Program-made: the position numbers and the translations under genes | Assembly: GCA_029882915.1 (NCBI GenBank) | Contig: JAOUJZ010000005.1 | Coordinates: 1 to 64,000 of the forward strand | Reading direction: 5' to 3' | Source: Gammaproteobacteria bacterium | Lineage (GTDB): Bacteria > Pseudomonadota > Gammaproteobacteria > Nitrosococcales > Methylophagaceae | Length of the DNA: 64,000 nt | Notes under the pieces: generated by a model | What the model saw: the letters and a program-made list of their open reading frames with translations, nothing else | What the model was told of the DNA's origin: nothing | Databases searched by the model: none | Shown here: one piece after another, positions 40,158-50,511 of the stretch | How the letters are laid out: each line of letters opens with the position of its first letter | Position numbering within the stretch: the stretch's first letter is position 1

Positions 40158-41951
40158 ATGTCGTTCATTCATCGATTAATTATCATTATCTCCTTGCTTC
40201 TAGGGTTTATGGCAACCTATATTGCCTATAGCTTTGTCCAATCGCAAGCCGACAATAAAATAGACGATAACTTTAAAGAGGCCGCGCATCTGAGAGTTCA
40301 CGCGGTTGAAGAAAGTATTAAACTTAATATGGCTGCTTTACTCGCTATGCAGGCTTTCTACGATGCGTCGGAAAAAGTGACAAGAGAAGAGTTTGAGCAT
40401 TTCACATCTCGATTGATGGATAATGACCCTTCGATTTTGGCACTAAAATGGGCGCCCATTGTTGCACATAAAAATAAGCGTTCACAATTAATAGAAAATC
40501 AATGGAGAGAAGGCAATAAAAGTAATGCTTATTATCCACTTTTATATATCAATCCTTCGCAAGGCAATGAAGACTTAGTAGGCATTGACTTGGCTCTAGA
40601 CGATAATATATTGAAAGGGATATTGTCTTCAGAGAAAACAGGACTGGTCTCTATTGCTGTTCCCACTCCCCAAGACAAACAAAGGGCAACGCATTTTATT
40701 TTGCCTATATATCATAAGTTCGACACTCGACCATCAGACAGAGCCAACATCAGGGGCTTTATCATTATGGACACGGATGTTCGAACGTTGATGGATCGAT
40801 CCTTGGATCACCTTCCAGAAGGTGGCGTTCATATTTCAGTAAAAGAAAATAATCAACTACTGGGTTATCACAGGTCGCGAGTAGAAAATAGCAACAGTGT
40901 AATAAGGAATCAGACTTTCCCCACAGAAAAAGAGACCCTGATGTATAAAGAATTATTCTTTGTCGGAGATAAGGAGTGGAAAATCGTTGCTGAAGGCATC
41001 AATGCTGAGTTTTTTAGGGAAACAAAGACATCCAGTCTGCTGGTTATGGTTTCAGGCATTATTATCAGCACATTACTTACAATTATTTTATCTATAACAC
41101 TAAAGCGTCATGAGACCATTGTTAATTTGGTTGATGAAAAAACCAGAGAATTAAATCAGGCTAACGATAGTCTTCAGCAACAGTCAAATGATTTGGAGCT
41201 AGAGGTAGAGAAGAGAACCAGAGAGTTTTTAAGGGCCAAGGTGGCTGCTGAATCATCTAGTTTGGCCAAGTCAGAATTTCTTTCATCAATGAGTCATGAA
41301 TTACGAACTCCGCTTAATTCCATTTTAGGTTTTGCTCAATTATTGGAAATGGAAGATGAGGCGCCTCTCTCGGATAATCAAAAAGAAAGTGTGGATTTCA
41401 TAGTCGCTTCAGGAGAGCATTTATTAAAACTTATCAATCAGGTTCTGGACTTATCTGCTATTGAGGCTGGTAAGGTAGAACTTGTCATGGGTAGTATCAC
41501 ATTATCCGATATTATTAACGATACTATCGCTTTAATGCAGATAGACGCTGAAAAAGCTGGTGTCCAATTGCATGTTCTATCTGATTCAGATCTATCAGTA
41601 AATGCTGATTACACTAAATTAAAACAGGTTTTATTAAACCTGATAAGCAATGCAATTAAATACAATATAAATGGCGGCTCAGTGAGTATAGACTGGCAGG
41701 ACATGGAAGATAATCTAGTGAAAATCAGTATCACTGATACAGGGGTGGGCATTCCTAAAGCCTTTCAAAACAAGGTTTTTAGTGCTTTCGATCGGCTTGG
41801 ACAAGAAAACTCCAATATTCAAGGAACAGGCATAGGCCTGTTGACGACAAAAGACCTCGTTGAACTCATGGATGGAAGTATTGGTTTTGATAGCATAGAG
41901 GGAGAAGGGTCAACCTTTTGGTTTATGTTGCCTGCTACACAGAAGGCCTAA
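40158..41951 (+). CDS. CHASE histidine kinase, paralogue of the preceding gene without PAS
   Basis: 597 residues with helix (about 7-24), CHASE sensor (about 40-285), helix (about 292-314), a short coiled coil and the kinase core. H380 lies in MSHELRTPLNSILGF; NAIKYN, DTGVGIP and GTGIGLLTTKDLVELM follow. It differs from the gene before it mainly by lacking the PAS domain, and many stretches are alike, including the HisKA block, the NQVLDLS.IE helix and the ATPase motifs. A tandem duplication followed by gain or loss of PAS is the likely history. Confidence 0.92.
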   Translation: MSFIHRLIIIISLLLGFMATYIAYSFVQSQADNKIDDNFKEAAHLRVHAVEESIKLNMAALLAMQAFYDASEKVTREEFEHFTSRLMDNDPSILALKWAPIVAHKNKRSQLIENQWREGNKSNAYYPLLYINPSQGNEDLVGIDLALDDNILKGILSSEKTGLVSIAVPTPQDKQRATHFILPIYHKFDTRPSDRANIRGFIIMDTDVRTLMDRSLDHLPEGGVHISVKENNQLLGYHRSRVENSNSVIRNQTFPTEKETLMYKELFFVGDKEWKIVAEGINAEFFRETKTSSLLVMVSGIIISTLLTIILSITLKRHETIVNLVDEKTRELNQANDSLQQQSNDLELEVEKRTREFLRAKVAAESSSLAKSEFLSSMSHELRTPLNSILGFAQLLEMEDEAPLSDNQKESVDFIVASGEHLLKLINQVLDLSAIEAGKVELVMGSITLSDIINDTIALMQIDAEKAGVQLHVLSDSDLSVNADYTKLKQVLLNLISNAIKYNINGGSVSIDWQDMEDNLVKISITDTGVGIPKAFQNKVFSAFDRLGQENSNIQGTGIGLLTTKDLVELMDGSIGFDSIEGEGSTFWFMLPATQKA

Positions 41952-42033
41952 TGTTCTTTTAATGTACTGAAAATCGTATTACAGTAAGCAGTGTGCCGTA
42001 ACTTCAAACCTTAATATATAAGGACAGACTGCC

Positions 42034-43674
42034 ATGAAAACATCGGACTTACTTGTTAAGGCCTTGGAAAACGAAGGCGTCGAATATATTTTTGGCATTC
42101 CAGGGGAGGAAAACCTCGATTTTCTGGATTCATTGCAACACTCTACGATTAAGTTGATATTAACCCGCCATGAACAAGGTGCTGGTTTTATGGCTGCGAC
42201 TTATGGTCGGTTAACAGGGAAGCCAGGGGTGTGCTTGTCTACATTGGGTCCAGGAGCAACCAACCTAGTGACGCCAGCGGCATACGCTCAACTTGGTGGT
42301 ATGCCAATGCTGATGATCACAGGCCAAAAGCCTATTAAGACCAGCAAACAGGGCCAGTTTCAAATTGTTGATATCGTCAACATGATGCGCCCGATCACGA
42401 AATATACCAAACAGATTGTTCATGGAAATACTGTAGCGGCAACGGTTCGTGAGGCCTTTCGTGTTGCGATGGAGGAGCGTCCCGGCGCAGTACATATCGA
42501 ATTGCCCGAAGATATTGCTGCTGAAGATGCCAGTGATCACATTTATACCGTGGCCTCAATACGTCGTCCAGATGCGGATAATTTGGCTATAAAAAACGCA
42601 GTTGAGAAGATCAAAAATGCCAGAATGCCTTTATTGTTAGTTGGTGCAGGGGCAAACAGAAAGCGAACCAGTCGTGCGCTGACAAAATTGGTGGAAAAAA
42701 CGGGAATTCCTTTTTTTAACACTCAAATGGGTAAAGGCGTGATTGATGAGCGCCATGTGAACTATCTGGGAACTGCAGCCTTATCAGATCATGATTTTCT
42801 ACACTGTGCTATTGATAGAGCTGATTTGGTCATTAATGTGGGTCATGACGTAATAGAAAAGCCACCTTTTTTTATGAAAAGTGATGGGCCAGAGGTGATT
42901 CATGTCAATTTCTCTCCTGCACAAATTGATTCGGTCTATTTTCCTCAACTTGATGTGGTGGGCGATATCGCAACCTCGGTTAACCGGATTTGTAAAGCGC
43001 TAACGCCTCAGGATCATTGGGATTTTTCATACTATTTTCGTGTGAAGGATGAGGTGGTGTCGCGTCTTTCTATTCATGTCGATGATGAGCGGTTTCCAAT
43101 TCTGCCACAAAGCGCGGTTAAGATTATTCGCGAAAATTTAGATGAAGATGGCATCTTAACGTTGGATAATGGGGTCTACAAAGTCTGGTTTGCTCGTAAT
43201 TATCCTTGTTACCAAAACAATTCTTTGTTACTTGATAATGCGTTGGCAACTATGGGGGCAGGGCTACCCTCTGCAATGCTGGCCAAACTGATTAACCCTG
43301 ATCAAAAAGTGATTAGTGTTTGTGGCGATGGCGGCTTTATGATGAATTCGCAGGAGTTGGAAACAGCCGTTAGACTCGATCTGGATTTAGTAGTGATTAT
43401 TCTCAATGACAGTGCCTATGGCATGATTAAATGGAAGCAGGAGGGTATGGGGTTTAATGACTATGGATTAGATTACAGTAACCCTGATTTTGTGAAGTAT
43501 GCAGACAGTTATGGTGCAATTGGTCATCGACCTACCAGTCACATAGAATTTGCGAAGATATTACAACAAGCGCTGGTGTCTAAAGGTGTTCATTTAATTG
43601 ATTTGGCAGTGGATTACTCACTGAATCATTCGATTCTGAATGAAGGTCTGAAAGAAAAGATCTGCGTGTTATAA
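42034..43674 (+). CDS. Acetolactate synthase-type thiamine-diphosphate enzyme
   Basis: 546 residues of the TPP enzyme family closest to acetolactate synthase large subunits. The catalytic Glu is in LILTRHEQGAGFMA, the STLGPGATNLVT loop is typical, and the TPP-Mg motif is CGDGGFMMNSQELETA with LNDSAYGM. No small regulatory subunit gene (ilvN) is adjacent, so a catabolic or decarboxylase-like role is possible. An aldehyde dehydrogenase starts 14 bases after the stop, which suggests the product is, or yields, an aldehyde to be oxidised. The substrate cannot be read from the sequence. Confidence 0.82.
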   Translation: MKTSDLLVKALENEGVEYIFGIPGEENLDFLDSLQHSTIKLILTRHEQGAGFMAATYGRLTGKPGVCLSTLGPGATNLVTPAAYAQLGGMPMLMITGQKPIKTSKQGQFQIVDIVNMMRPITKYTKQIVHGNTVAATVREAFRVAMEERPGAVHIELPEDIAAEDASDHIYTVASIRRPDADNLAIKNAVEKIKNARMPLLLVGAGANRKRTSRALTKLVEKTGIPFFNTQMGKGVIDERHVNYLGTAALSDHDFLHCAIDRADLVINVGHDVIEKPPFFMKSDGPEVIHVNFSPAQIDSVYFPQLDVVGDIATSVNRICKALTPQDHWDFSYYFRVKDEVVSRLSIHVDDERFPILPQSAVKIIRENLDEDGILTLDNGVYKVWFARNYPCYQNNSLLLDNALATMGAGLPSAMLAKLINPDQKVISVCGDGGFMMNSQELETAVRLDLDLVVIILNDSAYGMIKWKQEGMGFNDYGLDYSNPDFVKYADSYGAIGHRPTSHIEFAKILQQALVSKGVHLIDLAVDYSLNHSILNEGLKEKICVL

Positions 43675-43687
43675 GGAGAAACACACC

Positions 43688-45139
43688 ATGACTGATATTC
43701 AACACTTTCCACTGATGATTGCCGGCGTTACGAAAACAAGTGAACATCGGCTAGAGGTCTCTTCACCTTATGACAATCACATTATCGCAACCGTAGATAC
43801 GGCGAATGCTGATGATGTTAATCAGGTGCTGGAGACGGCCAGCACCGTGTTCGCCGATCGAGATAACTGGCTTCCGGTGCCTCAACGGATAGCTATTCTT
43901 GAACGTGCTATCGTTCTTATGCAACAACAGGCTGAGCAATTGGCGATGGGATCGGCGCTTGAAGGTGGAAAACCTTTAATTGATTCAAGAATTGAAATGA
44001 CCCGCTGTATAGACAGTATTCGTATTTGTGTGGATACACTAAGAACGGATGTCTGTAAGCCTGTTCCAATGGGCATTAATCCTGTTTCACAACACCGTTT
44101 CACCATTATGAATAAAGAGCCGATAGGAGTCGTGGTTGCAGTGAGTGCCTTTAACCATCCGCTTAATTTGATAGCTCATCAGGTCGGACCAGCCATTGCA
44201 GCTGGTTGCCCTGTCATTGTGAAACCAGCAGAAAATACACCGTTATCGTGTTTCCGATTGGTAGATATTTTTCATCAGGCAGGGCTACCTGAGCAATGGT
44301 GTCAAGTGATTTTGCCACAAGATCACAAACTTACAGAAATGCTGGTGACGGATCCAAGAGTGGCTTTTTTTAGTTTTATCGGTAGTGCAAAAGTCGGCTG
44401 GTATTTACGATCCAAACTTGCGCCCGGTACACGTTGTGCATTGGAGCATGGCGGAGTGGCGCCGGTGATTATGGCAGAGGATGCTGATCTGGGCATTGCT
44501 ATATCAGCTCTTGCTAAGGGAAGCTTTTATCATGCCGGTCAAGTGTGTGTGTCTGTTCAACGCATTTTTGCACATGAATCTATTGCTCAAAATGTTGCGA
44601 ACAAACTTGCCGCCGCCGCAGAAGACATGATTGTTGGTGATCCCTTATCAGATCAGACAGAAGTTGGGCCGTTAATCAGGCCTACAGAAGTCGTACGAGT
44701 TAGTTCCTGGGTACAACAGGCCGTCGATGCTGGAGCTGAATTAAGGTGTGGTGGCCATTCGTTACCAAATAACTGCTATGCGCCTACAGTGTTATTTAAT
44801 CCACCTTTAGATAGCAAGGTGTCAACCTCTGAGGTATTCGGTCCAGTGGTCTGTATTTATCCGTTTAGCGATCTAGATCAGGCAATCAAAGAAGCCAATG
44901 CACTTGATGTGGCGTTTCAAGCCTCAGTCTATAGTGACAACATTAATACTGCGATGTACGTCTCTGACCGTTTGGCAGCATCAGCAGTAATGGTTAATGA
45001 ACACACTGCTTTCAGGGTGGACTGGATGCCTTTTGCAGGCTTGCGTCATTCTGGATTAGCTACTGGAGGTATTCCCTATACTATGGAAGATATGCAAATT
45101 GAAAAAATGATAGTCATTACTTCAAGGGATATTCATTAG
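43688..45139 (+). CDS. NAD(P)-dependent aldehyde dehydrogenase
   Basis: 483 residues of the aldehyde dehydrogenase superfamily. The general-base Glu is in ALEHGGVAPVI, the catalytic Cys in HAGQVCVSVQRIF, the cofactor-binding AFNHPLNLIAHQ lies in the N-terminal half, and SEVFGPVVCIYPF is towards the C-terminus. AAGGAG precedes the ATG and the gene is coupled to the TPP enzyme upstream. The preferred aldehyde is unknown. Confidence 0.92.
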   Translation: MTDIQHFPLMIAGVTKTSEHRLEVSSPYDNHIIATVDTANADDVNQVLETASTVFADRDNWLPVPQRIAILERAIVLMQQQAEQLAMGSALEGGKPLIDSRIEMTRCIDSIRICVDTLRTDVCKPVPMGINPVSQHRFTIMNKEPIGVVVAVSAFNHPLNLIAHQVGPAIAAGCPVIVKPAENTPLSCFRLVDIFHQAGLPEQWCQVILPQDHKLTEMLVTDPRVAFFSFIGSAKVGWYLRSKLAPGTRCALEHGGVAPVIMAEDADLGIAISALAKGSFYHAGQVCVSVQRIFAHESIAQNVANKLAAAAEDMIVGDPLSDQTEVGPLIRPTEVVRVSSWVQQAVDAGAELRCGGHSLPNNCYAPTVLFNPPLDSKVSTSEVFGPVVCIYPFSDLDQAIKEANALDVAFQASVYSDNINTAMYVSDRLAASAVMVNEHTAFRVDWMPFAGLRHSGLATGGIPYTMEDMQIEKMIVITSRDIH

Positions 45140-45280
45140 TTTACAGTGATTGTATTGCATAGTATTTGTAGTGAGGTACTTCACCTTAAAAGTTAAAGTA
45201 AGTTGGAGCGTTAGAAATAATTTTCCCAAGGAGATTTTATATTGGCAGATAAACAGACAGTCTATCCTTACTGATTTATA

Positions 45281-46930
45281 ATGGCGGCCATGTTGAATAT
45301 CAGTAATCAAAAAATTGTAATTCTTTCGCTTTCGATAGCTCTGTTATCCGCGTGTAACTCTCTCATCACGGTGAAAGAAAAAACATCGAAACCAGTATCG
45401 TCGCAAACTACGGCTAAGGTCGAAGAATCAACATGGCAGGAGGCCTATGGCGAACCGCTAGCGGAACAAGAAAATATTCTGTCAGAAGTGCCTGAAACAG
45501 AGGTTGAGGCCGAGAGTATAACGCCAGCACCAAATCCAGATTTATGGCAACGGATCCGTGATGGCTTTGCCATTTCACAGCCCAATCTGCATGCTGATAC
45601 CCAACGACAATTACAGTGGTTTGTTAATCACCCGGACTATATCAATCGAGTCGTCGAACGTGCACGCCCTTATTTACATTATATTGTTGATGAAATAGAG
45701 CGTCGTGATATGCCGCTAGAGATTGCATTATTGCCGGTTGTTGAAAGTGGTTTCCAGCCTTTTGCTTATTCTCATGGTCGAGCGGCAGGTATATGGCAGT
45801 TTATTCCAGGAACAGGTCGGTTGTATGGGTTGAAACAGAACTGGTGGTATGACGGTCGTCGTGACATCATTGAGTCAACAAGAGCGGCACTTGATTACCT
45901 GCAAAAATTGCATAATGACTTTGACGACTGGCAATTGGCTTTAGCAGCGTATAACTGTGGGGAAGGAACAGTAGGACGCGCCATTAGACGTAATAAAAAG
46001 GCAGGCAAGGGCATTGACTTCTGGTCGCTGGATTTGCCGAAAGAAACTTCAGCCTATGTACCGAAGTTAATGGCGGTTTCCGAGTTAATAAAACACCCTG
46101 AAAAATATGAACTCACACTGAGTTCAATTGATAATTCACCATTTTTGACGGTGGTTGATGTAGGTGGTCAAATTGATTTGGCACTGGCAGCAAAACTCGC
46201 TGAAATCAGTGTAGATGAAATGTATCAACTCAACCCCGGATTTAACCATTGGGCAACGACACCCGATGGACCTCATCGTTTGGTTATTCCATTGGAAAAG
46301 GCGGATGTTTTCCAACAAGCAATGGATGATTTACCCGCTAATAAGCGTGTGCAATGGACGCGCCACAAAGTTAAATCCGGTGACTCACTGGGTGTGCTTG
46401 CAGCGCATTATAAAACGACAATAGCGATTATTAAGGAAGCTAATGGGATTGATAGCAACAGGATCCGTGTAGGCACACATTTACTGATCCCAATAGCGTC
46501 AGGTAAGCCAAGCGACTATCCTTTGACCGTCAGTCAGCGGTTGGCAACTCGCCAAAATACGCCGCAACGTGGCAGCAAGAAAGTACATACAGTGAAAACA
46601 GGCGATACCTGGTGGGATATTGCCAGACTGTATAATGTAGAAGTTAGAAAATTAACAGGATGGAATAACAAAGCGCCAGGAGATATTTTACGCCCGGGCC
46701 AAAAGCTGGTGGTGTGGACTAATGGTAATCCAAAAGATTCCAATAAGAAAATCAGAACAGTCAGTTATAAAATACGAAGTGGTGACTCACTTTGGAAGAT
46801 ATCTCAGAAATTTAATGTGAGCATAGCTCAAGTACGAGAATGGAACGGCCTGAGTAACCGTAGTTTGTTAAAACCGGGCCAGAAATTGACCTTGTATGTT
46901 GATGTCACTCAGCAACATGACAGCATATAG
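45281..46930 (+). CDS. mltD: Membrane-bound lytic murein transglycosylase D with three LysM domains
   Basis: 549 residues. A lipoprotein signal ends in LLSAC near residue 25. The SLT domain has the catalytic Glu E155 in LPVVESGFQPFAYS and GIWQFIPGTGRLYGL. Three C-terminal LysM repeats follow (about 360-404, 434-480, 493-540: VKSGDSLG, VKTGDTWW, IRSGDSLW). It cleaves peptidoglycan glycan strands with a 1,6-anhydro product. A second ATG lies three codons in (45290); neither has a clear ribosome site. Confidence 0.94.
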   Translation: MAAMLNISNQKIVILSLSIALLSACNSLITVKEKTSKPVSSQTTAKVEESTWQEAYGEPLAEQENILSEVPETEVEAESITPAPNPDLWQRIRDGFAISQPNLHADTQRQLQWFVNHPDYINRVVERARPYLHYIVDEIERRDMPLEIALLPVVESGFQPFAYSHGRAAGIWQFIPGTGRLYGLKQNWWYDGRRDIIESTRAALDYLQKLHNDFDDWQLALAAYNCGEGTVGRAIRRNKKAGKGIDFWSLDLPKETSAYVPKLMAVSELIKHPEKYELTLSSIDNSPFLTVVDVGGQIDLALAAKLAEISVDEMYQLNPGFNHWATTPDGPHRLVIPLEKADVFQQAMDDLPANKRVQWTRHKVKSGDSLGVLAAHYKTTIAIIKEANGIDSNRIRVGTHLLIPIASGKPSDYPLTVSQRLATRQNTPQRGSKKVHTVKTGDTWWDIARLYNVEVRKLTGWNNKAPGDILRPGQKLVVWTNGNPKDSNKKIRTVSYKIRSGDSLWKISQKFNVSIAQVREWNGLSNRSLLKPGQKLTLYVDVTQQHDSI

Positions 46931-46945
46931 CTCTCAAGGTACTTG

Positions 46946-47413
46946 ATGGTGTTACACATCGCTCTGTTTGAACCAGAAATTCCGCCTAATACGGGTAATA
47001 TTATCCGACTATGTGCCAATGTGGGTGCACAGCTTCATTTGATTCAGCCGTTTGCCTTTGAGCTGGATGACAAGCGACTTCGTCGTGCTGGTCTGGACTA
47101 TCATGAATTTGCTGATGTCCACATTCACCCAGGCTTCTCTGAATTTAAGGCATGGATAGGAACAAGACGTTTATTTGCTTGTACCACAAAAGCGTCACAG
47201 CATCATGACCAGCCTGATTATAAGGATGAAGATGTGTTGTTATTTGGGCCGGAATCACGAGGTTTGCCCGCAGATATTCTTGATGCTATTAAAATAGAAC
47301 AAAAAGTTCGTATTCCAATGCAAGCCAATAGTCGTAGCTTAAACCTTTCTAATGCTACTGCAATTATTTTGTATGAAGCATGGCGTCAATTGGGTTATGC
47401 TGGAGCTGTCTAA
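46946..47413 (+). CDS. trmL: tRNA (cytidine(34)-2'-O)-methyltransferase TrmL
   Basis: About 155 residues of the SPOUT class. The family features are [30 protein letters not shown] and the knot-forming [19 protein letters not shown]. It methylates the wobble base of leucine tRNAs. I prefer the ATG at 46946 (AAGG six bases before it) to the adjacent TTG at 46943. Confidence 0.95.
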   Translation: MVLHIALFEPEIPPNTGNIIRLCANVGAQLHLIQPFAFELDDKRLRRAGLDYHEFADVHIHPGFSEFKAWIGTRRLFACTTKASQHHDQPDYKDEDVLLFGPESRGLPADILDAIKIEQKVRIPMQANSRSLNLSNATAIILYEAWRQLGYAGAV

Positions 47414-47534
47414 GAGAGCAGCACAATTGAGAGTTCTTTAGGCTTAATAACAACAGTTTATCGTGGCATGGTTAAGGTTGAAATGACCATTTGTAGTGAC
47501 AATTGCTAAACAAAAAACGTAACGTGTATAAAGT

Positions 47535-49103
47535 ATGAGTTTTCCACATCCAGACAATATGCCTGCCCTGAATCTCAATACGCCATCGCAATTGGGTCGA
47601 ACAAGCAGTGTTGAGCTAAATGAGGGGTTATTGCGTCACTGGATTAAACGATTACCAAATAATGACCTTGAATCATTCACTAAACTTTATTTAGAAGCAT
47701 TGCAACGGTTTAATCAAAACGATACTAATGAACAGCAACGGCTATTATTGCTTGATCTTTATCGAGAACCTTTAAACAGTTTGCTTTTCTCACTAACGCC
47801 ATCAAGGTTAGCTAAAGATCTTCCAGACTTATCTCGCCGAAATAAGTTCATCAATGTTTTTTCCGAAGTGATGGCTGAATTGGCAACTGGATATAAAATC
47901 ATCATCATTCAGGCAGAACAAAAAGATGCCAACCTGACTCCGCTGTCTATTGCGTTGCTGGCGGTTAATAGAGCATGTGAACAGCTTAGCTATATGGCAC
48001 TTCACGCGTATAAATTCTATCGGGCCGTACCCGCGAGGCTCTTCAATGAGCTGCACCAGCTTTATCAGTTAACTCTGGCCGCAGGTGTCGAGAAAAGCAC
48101 GGCTTTTGTAAACAAGCAATTGCAATCAGAGTCTTCTTTTAAGGATCGTTATAGTCAACTATTATTAATCAGCATTAGCAATCCCTATGGCCTTGCCAGT
48201 GGAGAGATTTTAAATGCATACAAGATCATGGGGCGACTGGCTGCTGCCGCCGATATAACGCCACTACCAATGGGCGCAAAAGCAACGCCAGGCCATTTTT
48301 ATATCAATTGCCTTAGCGATCGTATTCCAACGCCATCAGTGCTTCCAATGTTGGCAAATCAGGCTCAGCCCCCTGCACTAGTGCTCAACACTAAACCCGT
48401 TTTAATTGCAGTAGATGCATTTTTTCAGAAGCTTACAGATGTTCAAGATCCATCTGTCGCCGCTAATATTAATTTATTAAAACAACTCATTCCTTTTCTG
48501 AATACGTCCTATGAGCGAAAACAAGCGCGAATACCAGTAACAGGTAATAAGTATGCCTATTTGGCTGTTGGCCTGACAACGGTTCACCAATGTCTGACAG
48601 ATGCTAGTATTCTGGCTGAGGATATCGCCAAACCTAATTCTTCATGGGAGATTCTTAATAAAAACGGTACTGGCTACCTCGTAAGTCAATATAATGTTAT
48701 TGATCATCGGGATGTATCTGTAGAAGGTTTGGTTGGAGTATTTGAGCTTGATTCTAAGGGTGAAAAAGCGCTCATTAGGATCGCTGTTATTCGATGGATA
48801 AGAACGGACCATGATGGCCGAACCAAGATTGGATTAGATGTTATTGAGGGTGAACCCAGTGCAGTTCAATACAGTACAGACAATACAGATAAACTACTAC
48901 CAGCAATATTTATCCCAGAAATAAGTCGAATTAACCGGCCGGCTTCTCTTATTACTGTCACTGGTGTCTTTTCTCCAAATCGAATTGTACAAATAAAGCC
49001 GAAAAAGAAAAAACATTTCCAGTTTAATATTAAGCTTGGCAAGCTTATCGAAAGTAATGCAAGTTTTGAGCGCTTCACTTTCAGTGAAGACGTTGCTGAA
49101 TAA
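47535..49103 (+). CDS. Protein of unknown function with a possible PilZ-like C-terminus
   Basis: A 522-residue cytoplasmic-looking protein with no signal peptide or membrane helix. The first 250 residues are helical and Leu-rich. The last third is beta-rich, with GTGYLVSQYN, VSVEGLVGVFEL and IRIAVIRWIRTDHDGRTKIGLDVIEG, reminiscent of the PilZ-type barrels that bind cyclic di-GMP. The canonical RxxxR and D/NxSxxG motifs are not clearly present, so this is a weak likeness. It ends in a Lys-rich stretch. No neighbour suggests a role. I do not recognise the family with confidence. Confidence 0.8.
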   Translation: MSFPHPDNMPALNLNTPSQLGRTSSVELNEGLLRHWIKRLPNNDLESFTKLYLEALQRFNQNDTNEQQRLLLLDLYREPLNSLLFSLTPSRLAKDLPDLSRRNKFINVFSEVMAELATGYKIIIIQAEQKDANLTPLSIALLAVNRACEQLSYMALHAYKFYRAVPARLFNELHQLYQLTLAAGVEKSTAFVNKQLQSESSFKDRYSQLLLISISNPYGLASGEILNAYKIMGRLAAAADITPLPMGAKATPGHFYINCLSDRIPTPSVLPMLANQAQPPALVLNTKPVLIAVDAFFQKLTDVQDPSVAANINLLKQLIPFLNTSYERKQARIPVTGNKYAYLAVGLTTVHQCLTDASILAEDIAKPNSSWEILNKNGTGYLVSQYNVIDHRDVSVEGLVGVFELDSKGEKALIRIAVIRWIRTDHDGRTKIGLDVIEGEPSAVQYSTDNTDKLLPAIFIPEISRINRPASLITVTGVFSPNRIVQIKPKKKKHFQFNIKLGKLIESNASFERFTFSEDVAE

Positions 49104-49113
49104 GGTGAAATAG

Positions 49114-49142
49114 CGTAACAATTATTAATGAGGATTGTTACG
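49114..49142 (+). terminator. Inverted repeat after the 522-residue gene
   Basis: CGTAACAAT (49114-49122) pairs with ATTGTTACG (49134-49142) around 11 bases. The T-run is weak, so termination is probable but not certain. Confidence 0.45.
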
Positions 49143-49187
49143 TTAACTTGCCAGATTTGGGTGTTTGAATCTTGATAAGATAGGAGG

Positions 49188-49264
49188 TGGTGGCTATGGG
49201 TGGATTCGAACCACCGACCCCATCATTATGAGTGATGTGCTCTAACCAACTGAGCTACATAGCC
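49188..49264 (-). tRNA. tRNA-Met (CAU, elongator)
   Basis: A 77-base cloverleaf on the minus strand with encoded CCA: acceptor GGCTATG/CATAGCC, anticodon loop CTCATAA, T loop TTCGAAT. It closely resembles E. coli elongator tRNA-Met. T4-A69 and A5-T68 argue against lysidine modification. Confidence 0.93.
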
Positions 49265-49411
49265 ACGGAAGCAGGGAATTCTACGTTGCTATCCAATAAA
49301 TATCAAGAATTACATGATTTTTTTAGCAATAATCAGCTCTGCGAACTATCGTTATAGTATCTGTCGTGCAGACTGCAATTAAAAGAGTGCTCGCTATTAC
49401 CTAAAGGAAAC

Positions 49412-50503
49412 TTATACATTAAAACGGAAATGCATTACATCGCCATCTTTAATAATGTAGTCTTTTCCTTCTAGACGCCACTTGCCGGCATCTTTGGCGC
49501 CTTGCTCACCTTTGTATTGAACAAAGTCATCATAGCTGATGACTTCAGCTCTGATAAAACCTTTTTGAAAGTCGGTATGGATGACGCCAGCACCTTCAGG
49601 GGCTGTTGCTCCAACACGAACCGTCCATGCACGCACTTCTTTTACACCAGCTGTAAAATAGGTGTGCAAATTAAGCAGGGCATAACCACTGCGAATAACA
49701 CGGTTCAAGCCCGGTTCATCCTGACCCAGTTCCTGCAGAAAATCAGATTTTTCATCGTCATCCAGTTCTGCAATTTCTGATTCAATCGCAGCACAGATGC
49801 TAACAACAACGGCACCTTCCTGTTCTGCCAGTGCTTTTACGGCATCAAGGGCCGGGTTATTTTCAAAACCGTCTTCGGCCACATTGGCAATATACATGGT
49901 GGGTTTAATGGTCAGTAAGTGTAAATCATACAATAACGCCAACTGATCCTCATCCAGCCCCATGGCACGAACGGGGTTACCCTGATCTAGCTCGTCACGC
50001 ATTTGTGTTAATAATGCCAGTCGTGCCTTGGCTGTTTTGTCGCCGCCTTTGGCATCACGTGTTGTTTTGGTGATCGCTTTTTCGACGCTTTCCAGATCCG
50101 CCAATGCCAACTCAGTATTGATGACTTCAATATCATCTATCGGTGAGATTTTGCCAGCTACGTGAACAACATTTTCATCTTCAAAACAGCGCACCACATG
50201 GGCGATAGCATCTGTTTCACGAATATTGGCCAGAAACTTGTTTCCAAGCCCTTCACCTTTTGATGCGCCAGCTACCAAACCGGCAATATCAACAAATTCC
50301 ATCGTAGTGGGTAAGACTCGTTCAGGATTGACAATCTCTGCCAAGGCATCCATTCGTGGATCAGGAACAGGCACAATACCGACATTAGGTTCTATGGTAC
50401 AAAACGGGTAATTTTGTGCCTCAATACCTGCTTGAGTCAGTGCATTGAATAAGGTTGATTTGCCGACATTAGGCAGACCTACGATGCCACACTTAAATCC
50501 CAT
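49412..50503 (-). CDS. ychF: Redox-regulated ATPase YchF (Obg-like)
   Basis: 363 residues of the universal YchF/OLA1 family. It has [18 protein letters not shown] (P-loop), [18 protein letters not shown] and the C-terminal TGS-like domain with TFLKV-type strand sequence [19 protein letters not shown]. The family prefers ATP over GTP and binds ribosomes. It follows pth by eight bases, the classic pair. Confidence 0.96.
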   Translation of the reverse strand: MGFKCGIVGLPNVGKSTLFNALTQAGIEAQNYPFCTIEPNVGIVPVPDPRMDALAEIVNPERVLPTTMEFVDIAGLVAGASKGEGLGNKFLANIRETDAIAHVVRCFEDENVVHVAGKISPIDDIEVINTELALADLESVEKAITKTTRDAKGGDKTAKARLALLTQMRDELDQGNPVRAMGLDEDQLALLYDLHLLTIKPTMYIANVAEDGFENNPALDAVKALAEQEGAVVVSICAAIESEIAELDDDEKSDFLQELGQDEPGLNRVIRSGYALLNLHTYFTAGVKEVRAWTVRVGATAPEGAGVIHTDFQKGFIRAEVISYDDFVQYKGEQGAKDAGKWRLEGKDYIIKDGDVMHFRFNV

Positions 50504-50511
50504 GATAGTTC

